Assembly (NCBI RefSeq): GCF_036227605.1
Contig: NZ_CP109487.1
Location: forward strand, 8,605,001 to 8,669,000
Direction: 5' to 3'
Source of the DNA: Streptomyces sp. NBC_01439
Lineage (GTDB): Bacteria > Actinomycetota > Actinomycetes > Streptomycetales > Streptomycetaceae
DNA: 64,000 bases
The position numbers and the translations under genes were made by a program. This document shows positions 16,613-25,658 of this stretch, piece after piece (the stretch's first letter is position 1; each line of letters begins with the position of its first letter). The notes beneath the pieces were generated by a model. That model ran no database searches. It worked only from the letters and a program-made list of their open reading frames with translations, and was not told the origin of the DNA.

Positions 16613-19381
16613 GTGGTGGCGGCGACGGGGCACGCTGACACAAGTGTCGGACACGGAGAACTGATCAGGGCGGTCGACCGCGCGCTGGCCGCGCACGGCC
16701 GGGCGCTCCTGACCGGACCCGCCGGCGCGGGCAAGACCGAGGTCGTGCGCGCCGTCACGGCCGCGGCCGCATCGCGCCACGAGACCGTGCTGTGCCTCGC
16801 CCCCGAGGCCGCCGACCAATGGATACCCGAGGCGTCCGCCGCCGCCCTCCTCGCCTCCGTGCCCGGCGGCGCCCTGGAACAGCTCTCCGGCCCCCAGCGC
16901 ACCGCCATCGCCCTCCTGCGCCGCGAGGCCGACGCACCCCGGGCCGGCCGCGACCACATAGCCCTGCGCCTCGCCGTGGTCGAAGTGCTGCGCACCCTCG
17001 CCGACCGCGACCCCGTCCTGCTCGTCCTCGACAACGCCCAGTGGCTCGACGCCGAGAGCACCGACCTGCTCCGCTTCGCCCTGCGCCTCACCCCGCCCCG
17101 CGTACGGGTCCTGGTCGCCGAATGCGTCCAGGGCGGAGTCCCGGTGGGCGAACCCCTCTGCGGCCCCGGCGTCCCCGCCATCCGGGTCCCCCCGCTGGGC
17201 GCCGACGAGGTCGCCGAACTCCTCCTCCGCCACGGCCTTCCGGCCCGCCTCGCCGGCCGGATCCACCAGGCCAGCGGAGGCAACCCGCGCCTCGCCCTCG
17301 CCCTCGGCCACTCCCTTGCCGAAGCCGCCGAGGCACGCGACAGCAGTGCCCACCACGCCGACGCCCTACCCGTCTCCGGACAGGCCCGCGAGGTGGCCCG
17401 CCGGCTGCTCGCCGGGGCCCCCGCCCAGGCCCGCCGCACCCTGCTGCTCGCCGCCCTCGCCACCCGCCCCACCATCTCCCTGCTGCGCCGCGCCGGCCGC
17501 CCCGACGCCGAGGCCGAGCTGGCCGAGGCGGAACGGGCCGCGCTGGTCAGGGTCGGCGAGGACGGCTCCGTGGAGTTCACCGCCGGCGCCCTGCCCACCG
17601 CCCTCGCCGCCGACGCCGGCTGGCCCGAACGCGCCGCCGGACACGCGGCCCTGGCCGCCGCCGTCGACGACCCCGTCCAAGCCGTACGCCACCGCGCGCT
17701 GGCCGTGGACACCCCCGACCCGTGGCTCGCCGCGGAGATCACCGAGGCCGCCGCGGCCTGCCGCCGCCGGGGACAGCGCGCCCTCGCCGCCGAACTGGGC
17801 CTGCTCGCCGCCGAACGCACGCCGTCCTCGCTCGCCGGCGAGGAACTGGCCCGCCTGGTCACGGCCGCCGAGGACGCCGGTTGGTCCGGCCGAGCCGACC
17901 TCGCCCGGCGCGCCACCGGAGCCGTTTTGGCCCGCGACGCCTCGCCCGCCGACCGGGTACGGGCCCGGCTCGCCGTGATCGACGCCGCCGGGCAGGCCCT
18001 GGGCGCCCTCGACGAGACCATCGCGTACGCCATGGACGAGGCCGCCGGTGACCCCTCGCTCCAGGCCGCCGTCCAGCTGCGGATCGCCTGGAAGCACAAC
18101 CTCAGCGACGGCGACCCGGTCCGCTCCCGCGACGCGGCGGCTCGCGCCGGGGCGCTCGCCGCACTCGGCGGCGACCAGGTCGCCGAGGCCATGGCCCTGA
18201 CGGTACGGGCCCGCATGGGCCGGATCCTCGGCGACCCGGGAGCCGAGGCGATCCTGGCCGAGGCCCTGGTCCTGCCCGCCCCCGAGGTGCCGCTCGGCAT
18301 GCGCAACGCGCCCCAGTACCTCGCCGTCCGGCACGCCCTCTTCGACGACGGCCTCGACGACGCCCGCCGCCAACTGATGGTCCTGCTGCCCGCGGTCCAG
18401 CGCACCGGATCCGCCGAGGACGTCTTCGAGGTCCTGCGCAGCCTCACCGAGGTCGAACTGCGCAGCGGCCGGTGCGAGGCCGCCTCCGCCCACGCCCGCC
18501 GGGCGCTCGAGCTCACGATCGACGCGGGCCTCTCGCCCGGCCCCGCCTGGTACGTCGCCGCGATGGCCGAGGCCATGGGCGGCAGCTTCGCCCGGGCCGC
18601 CGGCTACGCCCGGCGCGGCATCCAGGCCTCGCAGGAGGAGCAGGACCAGGTCTTCCTCTCCCGCAGCCTGCACGCGCTCGGTCTCGTCGAACTCGCCACG
18701 GGAGAGGCGGCGAAGGCCGTCGCCACCCTGCGCCGGGTCGCCGAGCTGGAGGCCGCCCAGCAGGTGGTGGACCCCTCGATCCTGCGCTGGCACGGGGAGC
18801 TCGCCGAAGCCCTCATCGCCGCCGACGCACCCGAGGAGGCGGCCCGCCTGCTGGCCTCCGTCCGCACGGTCGCCGTCGGGCTCGGCCGGACCGGAGTGGT
18901 CGCGGCCCTCGACCGGGCCCGCGGGCTGTGCCTGTCCGCCCAGGGCGACGCCGACGGGGCCGTCCACCTGCTGGAGGCCACCGCCCAGCGCTTCGACGCC
19001 CTGCGGCTGCCGCTGGAACGCGGCCGTACGCTGCTCGCCCTCGCCCGGGTGGAGCGCCGCAGACGTCGGCGCGCACCGGCCCGCGCGGCGCTCCGGGCCG
19101 CGGCCGAGGTCTTCGACCGGGCCGGGGCCGCCCCCTGGACGGAGCTCGCCAGGGAACCGGCCCCGGGTGACGGCGCCGGTGTGCGGGTACCGGCGGCCGC
19201 GACCCTGACCGAGGCCGAGACCCGGCTCGCGCTGCTGGTCAGCCAGGGCGCCAGCAACCAGGAGGCCGCGGCGAAGCTGTTCCTCAGCGTCAAGACGGTG
19301 GAGGCCCGGCTGACCCGCATCTACCAGAAGCTCGACGTCCGCTCACGGGCCCAGCTGGCCACCGCGCTGCGCGCGCGGTGA
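16613..19381 (+). CDS. Large ATP-binding LuxR-family regulator (LAL type), about 922 aa
   Basis: The N-terminal AAA/STAND ATPase has Walker A GPAGAGKTE about 35 residues in and Walker B VLLVLDNAQW. A long alanine- and arginine-rich TPR-like helical middle follows, and the C-terminus is a LuxR helix-turn-helix (NQEAAAKLFLSVKTVEARLT). LAL proteins are often pathway-specific activators of secondary metabolism or sugar uptake, switched by ligand and ATP. The frame is open from 16529, but the first 28 codons look non-coding. GTG 16613 is my choice, with a GAGAGG box about 13 nt upstream, which is not certain. No cognate cluster is adjacent. Confidence 0.85.
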   Translation: MVAATGHADTSVGHGELIRAVDRALAAHGRALLTGPAGAGKTEVVRAVTAAAASRHETVLCLAPEAADQWIPEASAAALLASVPGGALEQLSGPQRTAIALLRREADAPRAGRDHIALRLAVVEVLRTLADRDPVLLVLDNAQWLDAESTDLLRFALRLTPPRVRVLVAECVQGGVPVGEPLCGPGVPAIRVPPLGADEVAELLLRHGLPARLAGRIHQASGGNPRLALALGHSLAEAAEARDSSAHHADALPVSGQAREVARRLLAGAPAQARRTLLLAALATRPTISLLRRAGRPDAEAELAEAERAALVRVGEDGSVEFTAGALPTALAADAGWPERAAGHAALAAAVDDPVQAVRHRALAVDTPDPWLAAEITEAAAACRRRGQRALAAELGLLAAERTPSSLAGEELARLVTAAEDAGWSGRADLARRATGAVLARDASPADRVRARLAVIDAAGQALGALDETIAYAMDEAAGDPSLQAAVQLRIAWKHNLSDGDPVRSRDAAARAGALAALGGDQVAEAMALTVRARMGRILGDPGAEAILAEALVLPAPEVPLGMRNAPQYLAVRHALFDDGLDDARRQLMVLLPAVQRTGSAEDVFEVLRSLTEVELRSGRCEAASAHARRALELTIDAGLSPGPAWYVAAMAEAMGGSFARAAGYARRGIQASQEEQDQVFLSRSLHALGLVELATGEAAKAVATLRRVAELEAAQQVVDPSILRWHGELAEALIAADAPEEAARLLASVRTVAVGLGRTGVVAALDRARGLCLSAQGDADGAVHLLEATAQRFDALRLPLERGRTLLALARVERRRRRRAPARAALRAAAEVFDRAGAAPWTELAREPAPGDGAGVRVPAAATLTEAETRLALLVSQGASNQEAAAKLFLSVKTVEARLTRIYQKLDVRSRAQLATALRAR

Positions 19382-19399
19382 CCGCCACGGCACCGCTGC

Positions 19400-20314
19400 T
19401 CAGCAGCCGAGGTTGTTCCCGGGGGTCACCCCGAGCAGCTGCGTGAAGCTCTGGTACTTCGAGATGCGGCTCTGGACCTGGGCGGGGTTGCCGCCGTTGC
19501 ACTCCAGGGCGCCGTTGATCGAGCGGATGGTCTCCCCGAAGCCCGCGCCGTTCACCATGGCGGCGTGCGCGGTCATGCTGCCCGGGCCGTTCTGGGTGTT
19601 CCAGTACCAGAGCGCCGTCTTCATGGCGACGGCCGGATCCTGCTCCACGAGGTACGGGTTGGCGAGCAGGTTGATGCCGAGGGCGTCACCGGCGGCCTTG
19701 TAGTTGAAGTTCCAACTGAGCTGGATGGGTCCGCGGCCGTAGTAGGCGGCCTGGCCGGCGGGACAGCCGTACGGCTGGCTCGCGTCGCAGTAGTGGGGGT
19801 AGTTGGCGGTGTTCTGCTCGACGATGTGCACGAGTCCGCCCGTCTCGTGGGACACGTTCGCGAGGAAGGCCGCTGCCTCGCGCCGCTTGGTGGTGTCGTC
19901 ACCGGTCTTGGCGAACCCGGGGTAGGCGGACAGCGCCGCGACCAGGCCGTTGTAGGTGTAGAAGGGGTTCCGGTTCGGGAACATCTGGTTGAACTGGGCC
20001 TCGGAGACCACGAATCCGTTGGGGTTGCCCGGATCGGGGTCCTGGCCCCCGCCGCCGCAGGCGCCCTGGTCCGACCAGACGCCCCACTGGCCGGTGGTGC
20101 CGGGCGTTTCGCCCTGGGTCCACCACTTCGCCTGCCAGTTGTGGCCGCCGTAGGAGGCGTTCATGCCACCCGTGTACACGGCGGAGGAGGTCCAGGCGCC
20201 GGCGCAGGGGGCCGCGGCGACGGCGGGGGAGGAGGGGAGGGCGAGGGCGAGGCCGGCCGTGAGGGCCGAGGCGGCGGCGAGTGCGAGGGCGCGGAGGCGA
20301 AGCGCACGCATCAC
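19400..20314 (-). CDS. Secreted family 19 chitinase with an N-terminal chitin-binding domain
   Basis: The 304-residue precursor has a signal peptide ending near AVAAA, then a CBM5/12-type chitin-binding domain with a Trp/Tyr face (SYGGHNWQAKWWTQGETPG, about residues 54-72) and a Gly-rich linker. The GH19 domain has the catalytic Glu in SHETGG and the downstream YYGRGPIQLSWNFNY signature. It hydrolyses chitin outside the cell with inversion. Start GTG 20312-20314 lies 7 nt after AAGGAG; an ATG follows immediately. The promoter region carries chitinase/DasR-type repeats, so induction by chito-oligosaccharides or GlcNAc is expected. Confidence 0.92.
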   Translation of the reverse strand: MMRALRLRALALAAASALTAGLALALPSSPAVAAAPCAGAWTSSAVYTGGMNASYGGHNWQAKWWTQGETPGTTGQWGVWSDQGACGGGGQDPDPGNPNGFVVSEAQFNQMFPNRNPFYTYNGLVAALSAYPGFAKTGDDTTKRREAAAFLANVSHETGGLVHIVEQNTANYPHYCDASQPYGCPAGQAAYYGRGPIQLSWNFNYKAAGDALGINLLANPYLVEQDPAVAMKTALWYWNTQNGPGSMTAHAAMVNGAGFGETIRSINGALECNGGNPAQVQSRISKYQSFTQLLGVTPGNNLGC

Positions 20315-20376
20315 GTAACTGCTCCTTCAGTGGGGGGACTTGCCGTGGAGGGCAATGGTGCCCACTGAAGCGAAAA

Positions 20377-20404
20377 TGGTCTGAACCTGTCAAGGTCTAG
20401 ACCA
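20377..20404 (-). promoter_or_regulatory. Chitinase-type direct repeat / DasR-like box
   Basis: Read on the chitinase strand, TGGTCTAGACCT (20404-20393) is followed by AGGTTCAGACCA (20388-20377). TTGACA, a possible -35, overlaps the gap between them (20393-20388). The first unit closely matches the core of the DasR responsive element (dre, ACTGGTCTAGACCACT) and the 12-bp repeats known from Streptomyces chitinase promoters. It lies about 65-90 bp upstream of the start codon. Confidence 0.75.
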
Positions 20405-20411
20405 AATGAAA

Positions 20412-20448
20412 CGCGCCGGTGTCACGCGTGACGCGTGACACCGGCGCG
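20412..20448 (-). terminator. Terminator of the rodlin gene
   Basis: CGCGCCGGTGTCACGCG (20412-20428) pairs perfectly with 20432-20448, a 17-bp stem with the 3-nt loop TGA. It sits 12 bp beyond the rodlin stop codon and separates it from the chitinase promoter. Confidence 0.85.
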
Positions 20449-20460
20449 GAATCGAACCGA

Positions 20461-20874
20461 TCAGCTACCCGCGGAGAGGTTGCCGGAGAGGACCGGGATG
20501 TTGCTGGCGATGTGCGAGAGGGCCTCGTCACCCTTGGCCTGGGTGGAGTTCTCGGTGCACTGCTGGTTCTGCGGGCTGGCGAGGACGTTGACGTCCTGGA
20601 CGCCGACATTGGCGAGGACCGCGAGCAGGGACTGGGCGTTGACCTTGGCCGGCAGGCCGACGCAGAGCTTGTTGAGCGAGCCCTGGATGGCGCCGAGCTG
20701 CGGGCTCATCTTGCCGTGGGTCTCCTGGTTGCCGTAGATCTGGGACGAACCGTTGCCGTTGACGGTGTTCACGCCGTTGTCGTTGCCGATCGCCATCGCC
20801 GGGGAGGCGACTGCGGCACCCGCGCCGAGCACGGCGGCGGTGGCGGCTGCGGTGGCCATGAACTTCTTGAGCAT
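20461..20874 (-). CDS. rdl: Rodlin (spore and aerial hypha surface protein)
   Basis: The 137-residue precursor has a signal peptide MLKKFMATAAATAAVLGAGA ending at AMA, then IGNDNGVNTVNGNGSSQIYG, a NKLCVGLPAKVNAQSLLAVL block and a late NQQCTENSTQ, so the mature protein has two cysteines. This is the RdlA/RdlB pattern. Rodlins assemble with chaplins into the hydrophobic rodlet layer on aerial hyphae and spores. S. coelicolor has two adjacent divergent rodlin genes; here I see only one. Expression would be expected in aerial growth, together with the whiE-type cluster elsewhere in the window. Confidence 0.93.
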   Translation of the reverse strand: MLKKFMATAAATAAVLGAGAAVASPAMAIGNDNGVNTVNGNGSSQIYGNQETHGKMSPQLGAIQGSLNKLCVGLPAKVNAQSLLAVLANVGVQDVNVLASPQNQQCTENSTQAKGDEALSHIASNIPVLSGNLSAGS

Positions 20875-20999
20875 GTGGGGATCCTTCTGGTCGCACTGTC
20901 GCGTGTGATGGCTGCCCTCGGCGGGACGTGCTGATCAACTGTTGACGGTGCTCGGGGTTATCCCCACTCACCCGAGTGGCCCAATGCCGGATCGAGCCA

Positions 21000-21024
21000 C
21001 CCCCGGCCGTGACGGCGGGGGCGG
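21000..21024 (-). terminator. Hairpin after the DUF5302 gene
   Basis: A CCCCCG-GCC arm and a GGC-GGGGGC arm pair around GTGAC, with one bulged G. It lies just beyond the DUF5302 stop codon on the transcribed side. The assignment rests on position and stem strength only. Confidence 0.5.
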
Positions 21025-21042
21025 GCTCCTCGGGCTCGAGCG

Positions 21043-21234
21043 TCAGCCGGTCTTGCGGCGGACCTTCTTGTTCTTGCCGCCGGGGCCGCTGCTGGCGCCG
21101 TGGACCTTCGCCCGGCTCTGGTGGGACTGCTGGGACTGGGCGTTCGCAGCGTTGCGCTCCAGGGCCTCCCGGAACTTGCGCTTGGCTGCGTCGGCCGGGG
21201 ACTCGTCCTGCGGGGTGTCGGTTTCGTCAGCCAT
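21043..21234 (-). CDS. DUF5302 small basic protein, 63 aa
   Basis: The protein is MADETDTP... with an acidic N-terminus, a helical KRKFREALERNAANAQSQ segment and a lysine/arginine-rich tail (GPGGKNKKVRRKTG). This matches the DUF5302 proteins common in Streptomyces, which have no known function; the tail suggests nucleic-acid contact, which is inference. ATG at 21232-21234 follows an AGGAGGACAACATG context, a strong ribosome-binding site. Confidence 0.85.
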   Translation of the reverse strand: MADETDTPQDESPADAAKRKFREALERNAANAQSQQSHQSRAKVHGASSGPGGKNKKVRRKTG

Positions 21235-21442
21235 GTTGTCCTCCTGGGGTGATCAAGCGGTTTCAGTCTGTCAGGTGGCGTCCGTGCTGACCAGCGAGTT
21301 CCTCGATGCCCCAAGGGGGGCTTGGGGAGGTCATAAGTTTTGATTATGGGGCTATAAAGAGACACCGGGTGCTGAGTTAGGTTTACCTTCGTTTAGGGTT
21401 CCTTTTGATCCACCTTGCTGTCGCTCGAAGGGAACCCCTGCC

Positions 21443-22804
21443 ATGCCTCGCCCTCTGCGGGTAGCCATCGTCGGTGCCGGCCCCGCCGGTATCTACGCCG
21501 CCGACGCGCTGCTGAAGTCCGAGGCAGCCGTCGAGCCCGGTGTGTCCATCGACATCTTCGAACGGATGCCCGCGCCCTTCGGTCTGATCCGGTACGGCGT
21601 CGCTCCCGACCACCCCCGGATCAAGGGCATCATCACCGCCCTCCACCAGGTTCTCGACAAGCCGCAGGTGCGCCTCTTCGGAAACGTCGACTACCCGAAC
21701 GACATCAGCCTCGACGAGCTGCGGTCCTTCTACGACGCCGTGATCTTCTCCACCGGTGCCACGGCCGACCGCGCGCTGAACATCCCGGGCGTCGACCTCG
21801 ACGGCTCCTACGGCGCCGCCGACTTCGTCTCCTGGTACGACGGCCACCCGGACGTCCCGCGCACCTGGCCGCTGGAGGCCGAGAAGGTCGCCGTGCTCGG
21901 TGTCGGCAACGTCGCCCTCGACGTCGCGCGCATCCTCGCGAAGACGGCCGATGAACTGCTGCCGACCGAGATCCCGGCGAACGTCTACGACGGGCTCAAG
22001 GCGAACAAGGCCCTGGAGGTGCACGTCTTCGGTCGCCGGGGTCCGGCGCAGGCCAAGTTCAGCCCCATGGAGCTCCGGGAGCTGGACCACTCGCCCAACA
22101 TCGAGGTCATCGTCAACCCCGAGGACATCGACTACGACGAGGGCTCCATAGCCACCCGCCGCGGCAACAAGCAGGCCGACATGGTCGCCAAGACCCTGGA
22201 GAACTGGGCGATCCGCGACATCGGCGAGCGCCCGCACAAGCTGTTCCTGCACTTCTTCGAGTCGCCCACCGAGATCCTCGGCGAGGACGGCAAGGTCGTC
22301 GGACTGCGCACCGAGCGCACCGAGCTCGACGGCACCGGCAACGTCAAGGGCACGGGCAACTTCACCGACTGGGACGTCCAGTCCGTCTACCGGGCCGTCG
22401 GCTACCTCTCCGACGAGCTGCCCAAGCTCCCCTGGGACGTCGAGTCCGGCACGGTCCCGGACGAGGGCGGCCGCGTGATCGAAGCCGGTGCCCACCTGCA
22501 GTCGACGTACGTCACCGGATGGATCCGGCGCGGTCCGGTCGGCCTGATCGGCCACACCAAGGGTGACGCGAACGAGACCGTCGCGAACCTGCTCGCCGAC
22601 CACGCGGAGGGCCGCCTGGGCGAGCCGGCCGCCCCGGCCCCGGAGGCCGTCGAAGCCTTCCTCGCCGAGCGCAGCGTCCGCTACACGACGTGGGAGGGCT
22701 GGTACCGGCTGGACGCGGCCGAGAAGGCCCTCGGCGAGCCCCAGGGCCGCGAGCGCGTGAAGATCGTCGAGCGCGAGGACATGCTCAAGGCGAGCGGAGC
22801 GTAG
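21443..22804 (+). CDS. Ferredoxin/adrenodoxin-NADP+ reductase (FAD-dependent)
   Basis: The 453-residue enzyme begins with the FAD Rossmann motif VAIVGAGPAGIYAADALL. It carries FGLIRYGVAPDHPRIKGII, which is diagnostic of adrenodoxin-type reductases such as mycobacterial FprA, and a second dinucleotide motif VAVLGVGNVALDVARIL near residue 152 for NADP(H). Late in the protein, TGWIRRGPVGLIGHTKGDA closes the FAD site. It moves electrons between NADPH and ferredoxins that feed P450s or other redox enzymes. The gene is monocistronic with a terminator hairpin directly downstream. Confidence 0.93.
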   Translation: MPRPLRVAIVGAGPAGIYAADALLKSEAAVEPGVSIDIFERMPAPFGLIRYGVAPDHPRIKGIITALHQVLDKPQVRLFGNVDYPNDISLDELRSFYDAVIFSTGATADRALNIPGVDLDGSYGAADFVSWYDGHPDVPRTWPLEAEKVAVLGVGNVALDVARILAKTADELLPTEIPANVYDGLKANKALEVHVFGRRGPAQAKFSPMELRELDHSPNIEVIVNPEDIDYDEGSIATRRGNKQADMVAKTLENWAIRDIGERPHKLFLHFFESPTEILGEDGKVVGLRTERTELDGTGNVKGTGNFTDWDVQSVYRAVGYLSDELPKLPWDVESGTVPDEGGRVIEAGAHLQSTYVTGWIRRGPVGLIGHTKGDANETVANLLADHAEGRLGEPAAPAPEAVEAFLAERSVRYTTWEGWYRLDAAEKALGEPQGRERVKIVEREDMLKASGA

Positions 22805-22810
22805 TACGAG

Positions 22811-22843
22811 GGGGCCGGAACCCGGACGGGGTCCCGGCCCTCC
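22811..22843 (+). terminator. Terminator after the ferredoxin reductase
   Basis: GGGGCCGGAACCC pairs with GGGGTCCCGGCCCT around a short GGAC loop with one unpaired base. It lies within 10 nt of the stop codon and may also serve the convergent DinB gene. Confidence 0.6.
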
Positions 22844-22900
22844 GCACGTCCCGCGGTGCGAGCGGTCGCGCCGCCGTCCGGCAACGGGACGGGGGCTCCC

Positions 22901-23419
22901 TCAGAGGCCCCGTTCCCGTTCCAGCACGCCCCGTACGAAGGCCGCCTGCCCGGCGTGCTGGAGGTCGTCACCCAACACGCTGACCAGGCGCACCCCGAGG
23001 GTGACCGGAGGATCCCAGCGTTCGTCGACCACCCGGTCCAGGTCGGTGGCGGCGAGCCCGTGCACGAACCGCGCGGTCCGCTCGTGCACCGCGTCGAAGT
23101 ACCCCAGCAGCAGCTCGCCCGAGTCGACCCGCACGGTGTAGACGTCCTGCGGCGAGTGCCCGTATCCGGTCGAACCGGCGGGCAGCGGCAGCGCGAACCG
23201 GTCCGACCAGCCGCCGGAATCCCAGACCTGCTCGGTGCCGGCCGCGTCCGCGATGTGGTCGTCCTGGATCCGGGTCAGGTGCCAGACGAGCCAGGTGACC
23301 GAGTTCGCCGCAGGGTCCACGCGCCCGTTGAGCAGCTCGGGCGGGACCCCTTCCACGACCTCGTGCACGATCTCCCGGATGCGTCCGAATCCGTCGGCGA
23401 TGACGTCCGTAGCCTTCAT
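22901..23419 (-). CDS. DinB-like / mycothiol-dependent family four-helix protein
   Basis: The 172-residue protein has the DinB fold pattern: an N-terminal helix (VIADGFGRIREIVHEVVEGV), WLVWHLTRIQDDH with the first metal-binding His, and LGDDLQHAGQAAFVRG with the second His pair near the C-terminus. DinB/DUF664 proteins of actinobacteria use a divalent metal, and some act as thiol transferases with mycothiol. The ATG at 23417-23419 sits directly before MKATDV. Its substrate is unknown. Confidence 0.82.
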   Translation of the reverse strand: MKATDVIADGFGRIREIVHEVVEGVPPELLNGRVDPAANSVTWLVWHLTRIQDDHIADAAGTEQVWDSGGWSDRFALPLPAGSTGYGHSPQDVYTVRVDSGELLLGYFDAVHERTARFVHGLAATDLDRVVDERWDPPVTLGVRLVSVLGDDLQHAGQAAFVRGVLERERGL

Positions 23420-23517
23420 GCACCCACCATGCGGGGCCCGGAGGCCCGACCCCCGCGAGCGACACGCGGAGGTCGGACCCCCGGGCCGGCGAGTCGGGTC
23501 ACGGGACCTGCGGTCGG

Positions 23518-25047
23518 TCAGCGGGTGGCGTCGACCGTCTCCACCTTCTCGGCCTGCTCGGCCTTCTCCGCCGTCCCGGGCACTGCCGCGCTCCGTCCGG
23601 CGGCCGCCGCCACGGTGCCCTGCCCGCTGCGCAGGCCGACCCAGCTGATCAGCGCGACCAGCGCGAAGGCCACCGCCCCGATCCCGAAGGTGAGGGTGAA
23701 CCCGGACTCGGCGGGCAGCGGGGGGACCCCCGCCGGCAGGTGCTCGATGGTCTTGGAGGCCAGGATCGTGGTGACGACGGCGCTGCCGATCGCACTGCCC
23801 GTGGAGCGGGAGATCGAGTTGATGCCGTTGGCGATGCCGCTCTGGTGGTGCGGGACGCTGGACATGATCACGGCGGGCATGGCGGCGTAGCCGAAGCTGA
23901 CGGCCGCACCGACGACCAGCCCGGCGCCGATCACGGAGAGGCTGTGCTGGTGGTCCAGGACCAGCCAGCCGAAGCCGGCCGCGCCGAGGGCCGCGGCCAG
24001 GGCCAGGGCCGTACGCGGACCCCGGTGGCGCACGATCTGGCCGCCCACGGGCGAGGCGAGCAGCGAGACGATGGCGCCGGGCAGCAGGAACTGTACGGAG
24101 GCCCGCAGGATGGACGCGTCGAAGCCGTAGCCGGTGAGGGCCTCGGGCATCTGGACGAGGTACGAGACGCCCAGGAAGTTGGCGAACATGCCGAAGCCGA
24201 CGAGGACGCCGGCCAGGTTGGCCATGAGCACGGGGCGGTGGACGAACATCTTCATGTCGACGAGCGGCTCGCGCACCTTGCGCTCGACGAGCACCCAGAC
24301 CGCGGCCATGACGGCGGCGCCGGCGAAGCTGCCCAGCGTGCGGGCGGAGCCCCAGCCCCACTCGTGGCCCTGGGAGATCGGCAGCAGGAGCAGCAGCAGC
24401 GCGATGCCGAGGGTGAGCGCGCCGAGGAAGTCGGTGCGCCCGCCGGTCTTGTGGCGGGTCGCGGGAACCAGGAACACCACCGCGAGCAGGGCGAGGAGCG
24501 CGAAGCCGGTCGCCATCCAGAAGGCGTTGCGGTAGTCCGCACCGGAGCCGGAGGTGAGCAGCCCGGTCGCGACGAGCGCGAGCCCGCTGCCGAACGCGAG
24601 GGTGCCGCTGACCAGGGCCATCGCGCCCGGCAGCTTCTGCGGACGGACCTCTTCGCGCAGGACGGACAGGGCCAGCGGGAAGATCGCGGTGGCGGCTCCC
24701 TGGAGCACCCGGCCCAGGATCAACAGCGGCAGCGAGGTCGCCAGTGCGGCGATGACGGAGCCGGCGACCATGACGCCGAGCACGGCGACCAGGGTGGGCT
24801 TCTTGCCGTGCTGGTCACCGAACCGGCCCAGCAGCGGGGTGAAGACGGCGGCCGACAGCAGGGTGGCGGTGGTCACCCAGCTCACGTTCGCCGTGGTGGT
24901 GCCGAGGTCCTGGCGGATGAGGCCGAGGATCGGGACGGGCAGGGTCTGCATCATCGACACGACCATGGCGGCCAGGCTCAGGGCGAAGACGATGACCGTC
25001 TCGTTCCGGTGCCCGGAGGCCGGGGTGGCGGGGGAGGGGGTGCTCAT
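23518..25047 (-). CDS. MFS multidrug transporter, 14-TM DHA2 type
   Basis: The 509-residue protein has many membrane helices. The cytoplasmic loop motif A reads GRFGDQHGKKPTL after helix 2, and a motif C-like SGTLAFGSGLALVATG lies in helix 5; both are typical of drug/proton antiporters. The soluble tail (about 35 residues) is rich in alanine and glutamate. It is divergent from a MarR regulator with 154 bp between them that contains a repeated TCAAGTAA. A drug- or metabolite-inducible efflux pump controlled by that MarR is the likely arrangement. ATG at 25045-25047. Confidence 0.9.
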   Translation of the reverse strand: MSTPSPATPASGHRNETVIVFALSLAAMVVSMMQTLPVPILGLIRQDLGTTTANVSWVTTATLLSAAVFTPLLGRFGDQHGKKPTLVAVLGVMVAGSVIAALATSLPLLILGRVLQGAATAIFPLALSVLREEVRPQKLPGAMALVSGTLAFGSGLALVATGLLTSGSGADYRNAFWMATGFALLALLAVVFLVPATRHKTGGRTDFLGALTLGIALLLLLLPISQGHEWGWGSARTLGSFAGAAVMAAVWVLVERKVREPLVDMKMFVHRPVLMANLAGVLVGFGMFANFLGVSYLVQMPEALTGYGFDASILRASVQFLLPGAIVSLLASPVGGQIVRHRGPRTALALAAALGAAGFGWLVLDHQHSLSVIGAGLVVGAAVSFGYAAMPAVIMSSVPHHQSGIANGINSISRSTGSAIGSAVVTTILASKTIEHLPAGVPPLPAESGFTLTFGIGAVAFALVALISWVGLRSGQGTVAAAAGRSAAVPGTAEKAEQAEKVETVDATR

Positions 25048-25112
25048 GGCTGGGGTGAACCTTCTTCGTGTTTCGGAGCTGAAGAGCTTCGGAACGCAGA
25101 TGTTTGACCTTC

Positions 25113-25162
25113 TCAAGTAACTCGACCGACGGTAGACGTGGATAGTTAAGGTGGTCAAGTAA
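25113..25162. promoter_or_regulatory. Repeated TCAAGTAA boxes between MFS and MarR genes
   Basis: TCAAGTAA occurs at 25113-25120 and again at 25155-25162, 42 bp apart, which is four helical turns. The surrounding DNA is AT-rich for this genome. This is a reasonable candidate site for the divergent MarR regulator to control both promoters. It is a motif inference. Confidence 0.5.
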
Positions 25163-25201
25163 ACAATTGATAATGTGAAGCATCCTGAGTACGCTCCAGG
25201 T

Positions 25202-25642
25202 ATGAGCGACACCGCCACGCAGACCCCCACCAAGCTCCAGCTGCTGGAGCTGCTCGCCGCGATCGGCACCGCCCAATGGCGCGAGTTCGCCGCCGCCGCG
25301 GCCCAGCACGGCCTGACCTCCACCCAGGCCCGGGTCCTCGCCCAGCTCGACGGCCCCGTGCCGATGCGCGGCCTCGCCACCCTGCTGGTGTGCGACGCCT
25401 CCAACGTGACCGGCATCGTCGACCGGCTGGAGGCCCGCGAGCTGGTGCGCCGGGAGCCGGACCCCGCCGACCGGCGCGTCAAGAACGTCGTCGCGACGGA
25501 TGCGGGCCGCGAGGTGATCCGGGTCGTGCGCGAGGAGATGCAGGCCATGCACGGTGCGCTGGACACCCTCGACGAGGCCGAGAGCGCGACGCTCTACGCC
25601 CTGCTGGGCCGCCTGCGCCCCTCGATGGAGAAGGGCGCCTGA
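25202..25642 (+). CDS. MarR-family transcriptional regulator
   Basis: The 146-residue protein has the winged-helix core GLTSTQARVLAQLDGPVPMR, a recognition helix segment (LVCDASNVTGIVDRLEA), and the wing REPDPADRRVKNVVAT with the conserved D-x-R-x-x. It is divergent from the MFS transporter gene and is the probable repressor of that pump and of itself. ATG at 25202. A DUF4180 gene begins 16 bp after it, so the three genes from here may form one transcript. Confidence 0.9.
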   Translation: MSDTATQTPTKLQLLELLAAIGTAQWREFAAAAAQHGLTSTQARVLAQLDGPVPMRGLATLLVCDASNVTGIVDRLEARELVRREPDPADRRVKNVVATDAGREVIRVVREEMQAMHGALDTLDEAESATLYALLGRLRPSMEKGA

Positions 25643-25658
25643 AGTACCCTCGGCCTCC

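Noticed and set aside
21375..21400. Possible iron box (TTAGGTTTACC) upstream of the ferredoxin reductase
   Set aside because: Only the left half matches the DmdR/IdeR consensus; the right half is not a reverse complement, so iron control cannot be claimed.
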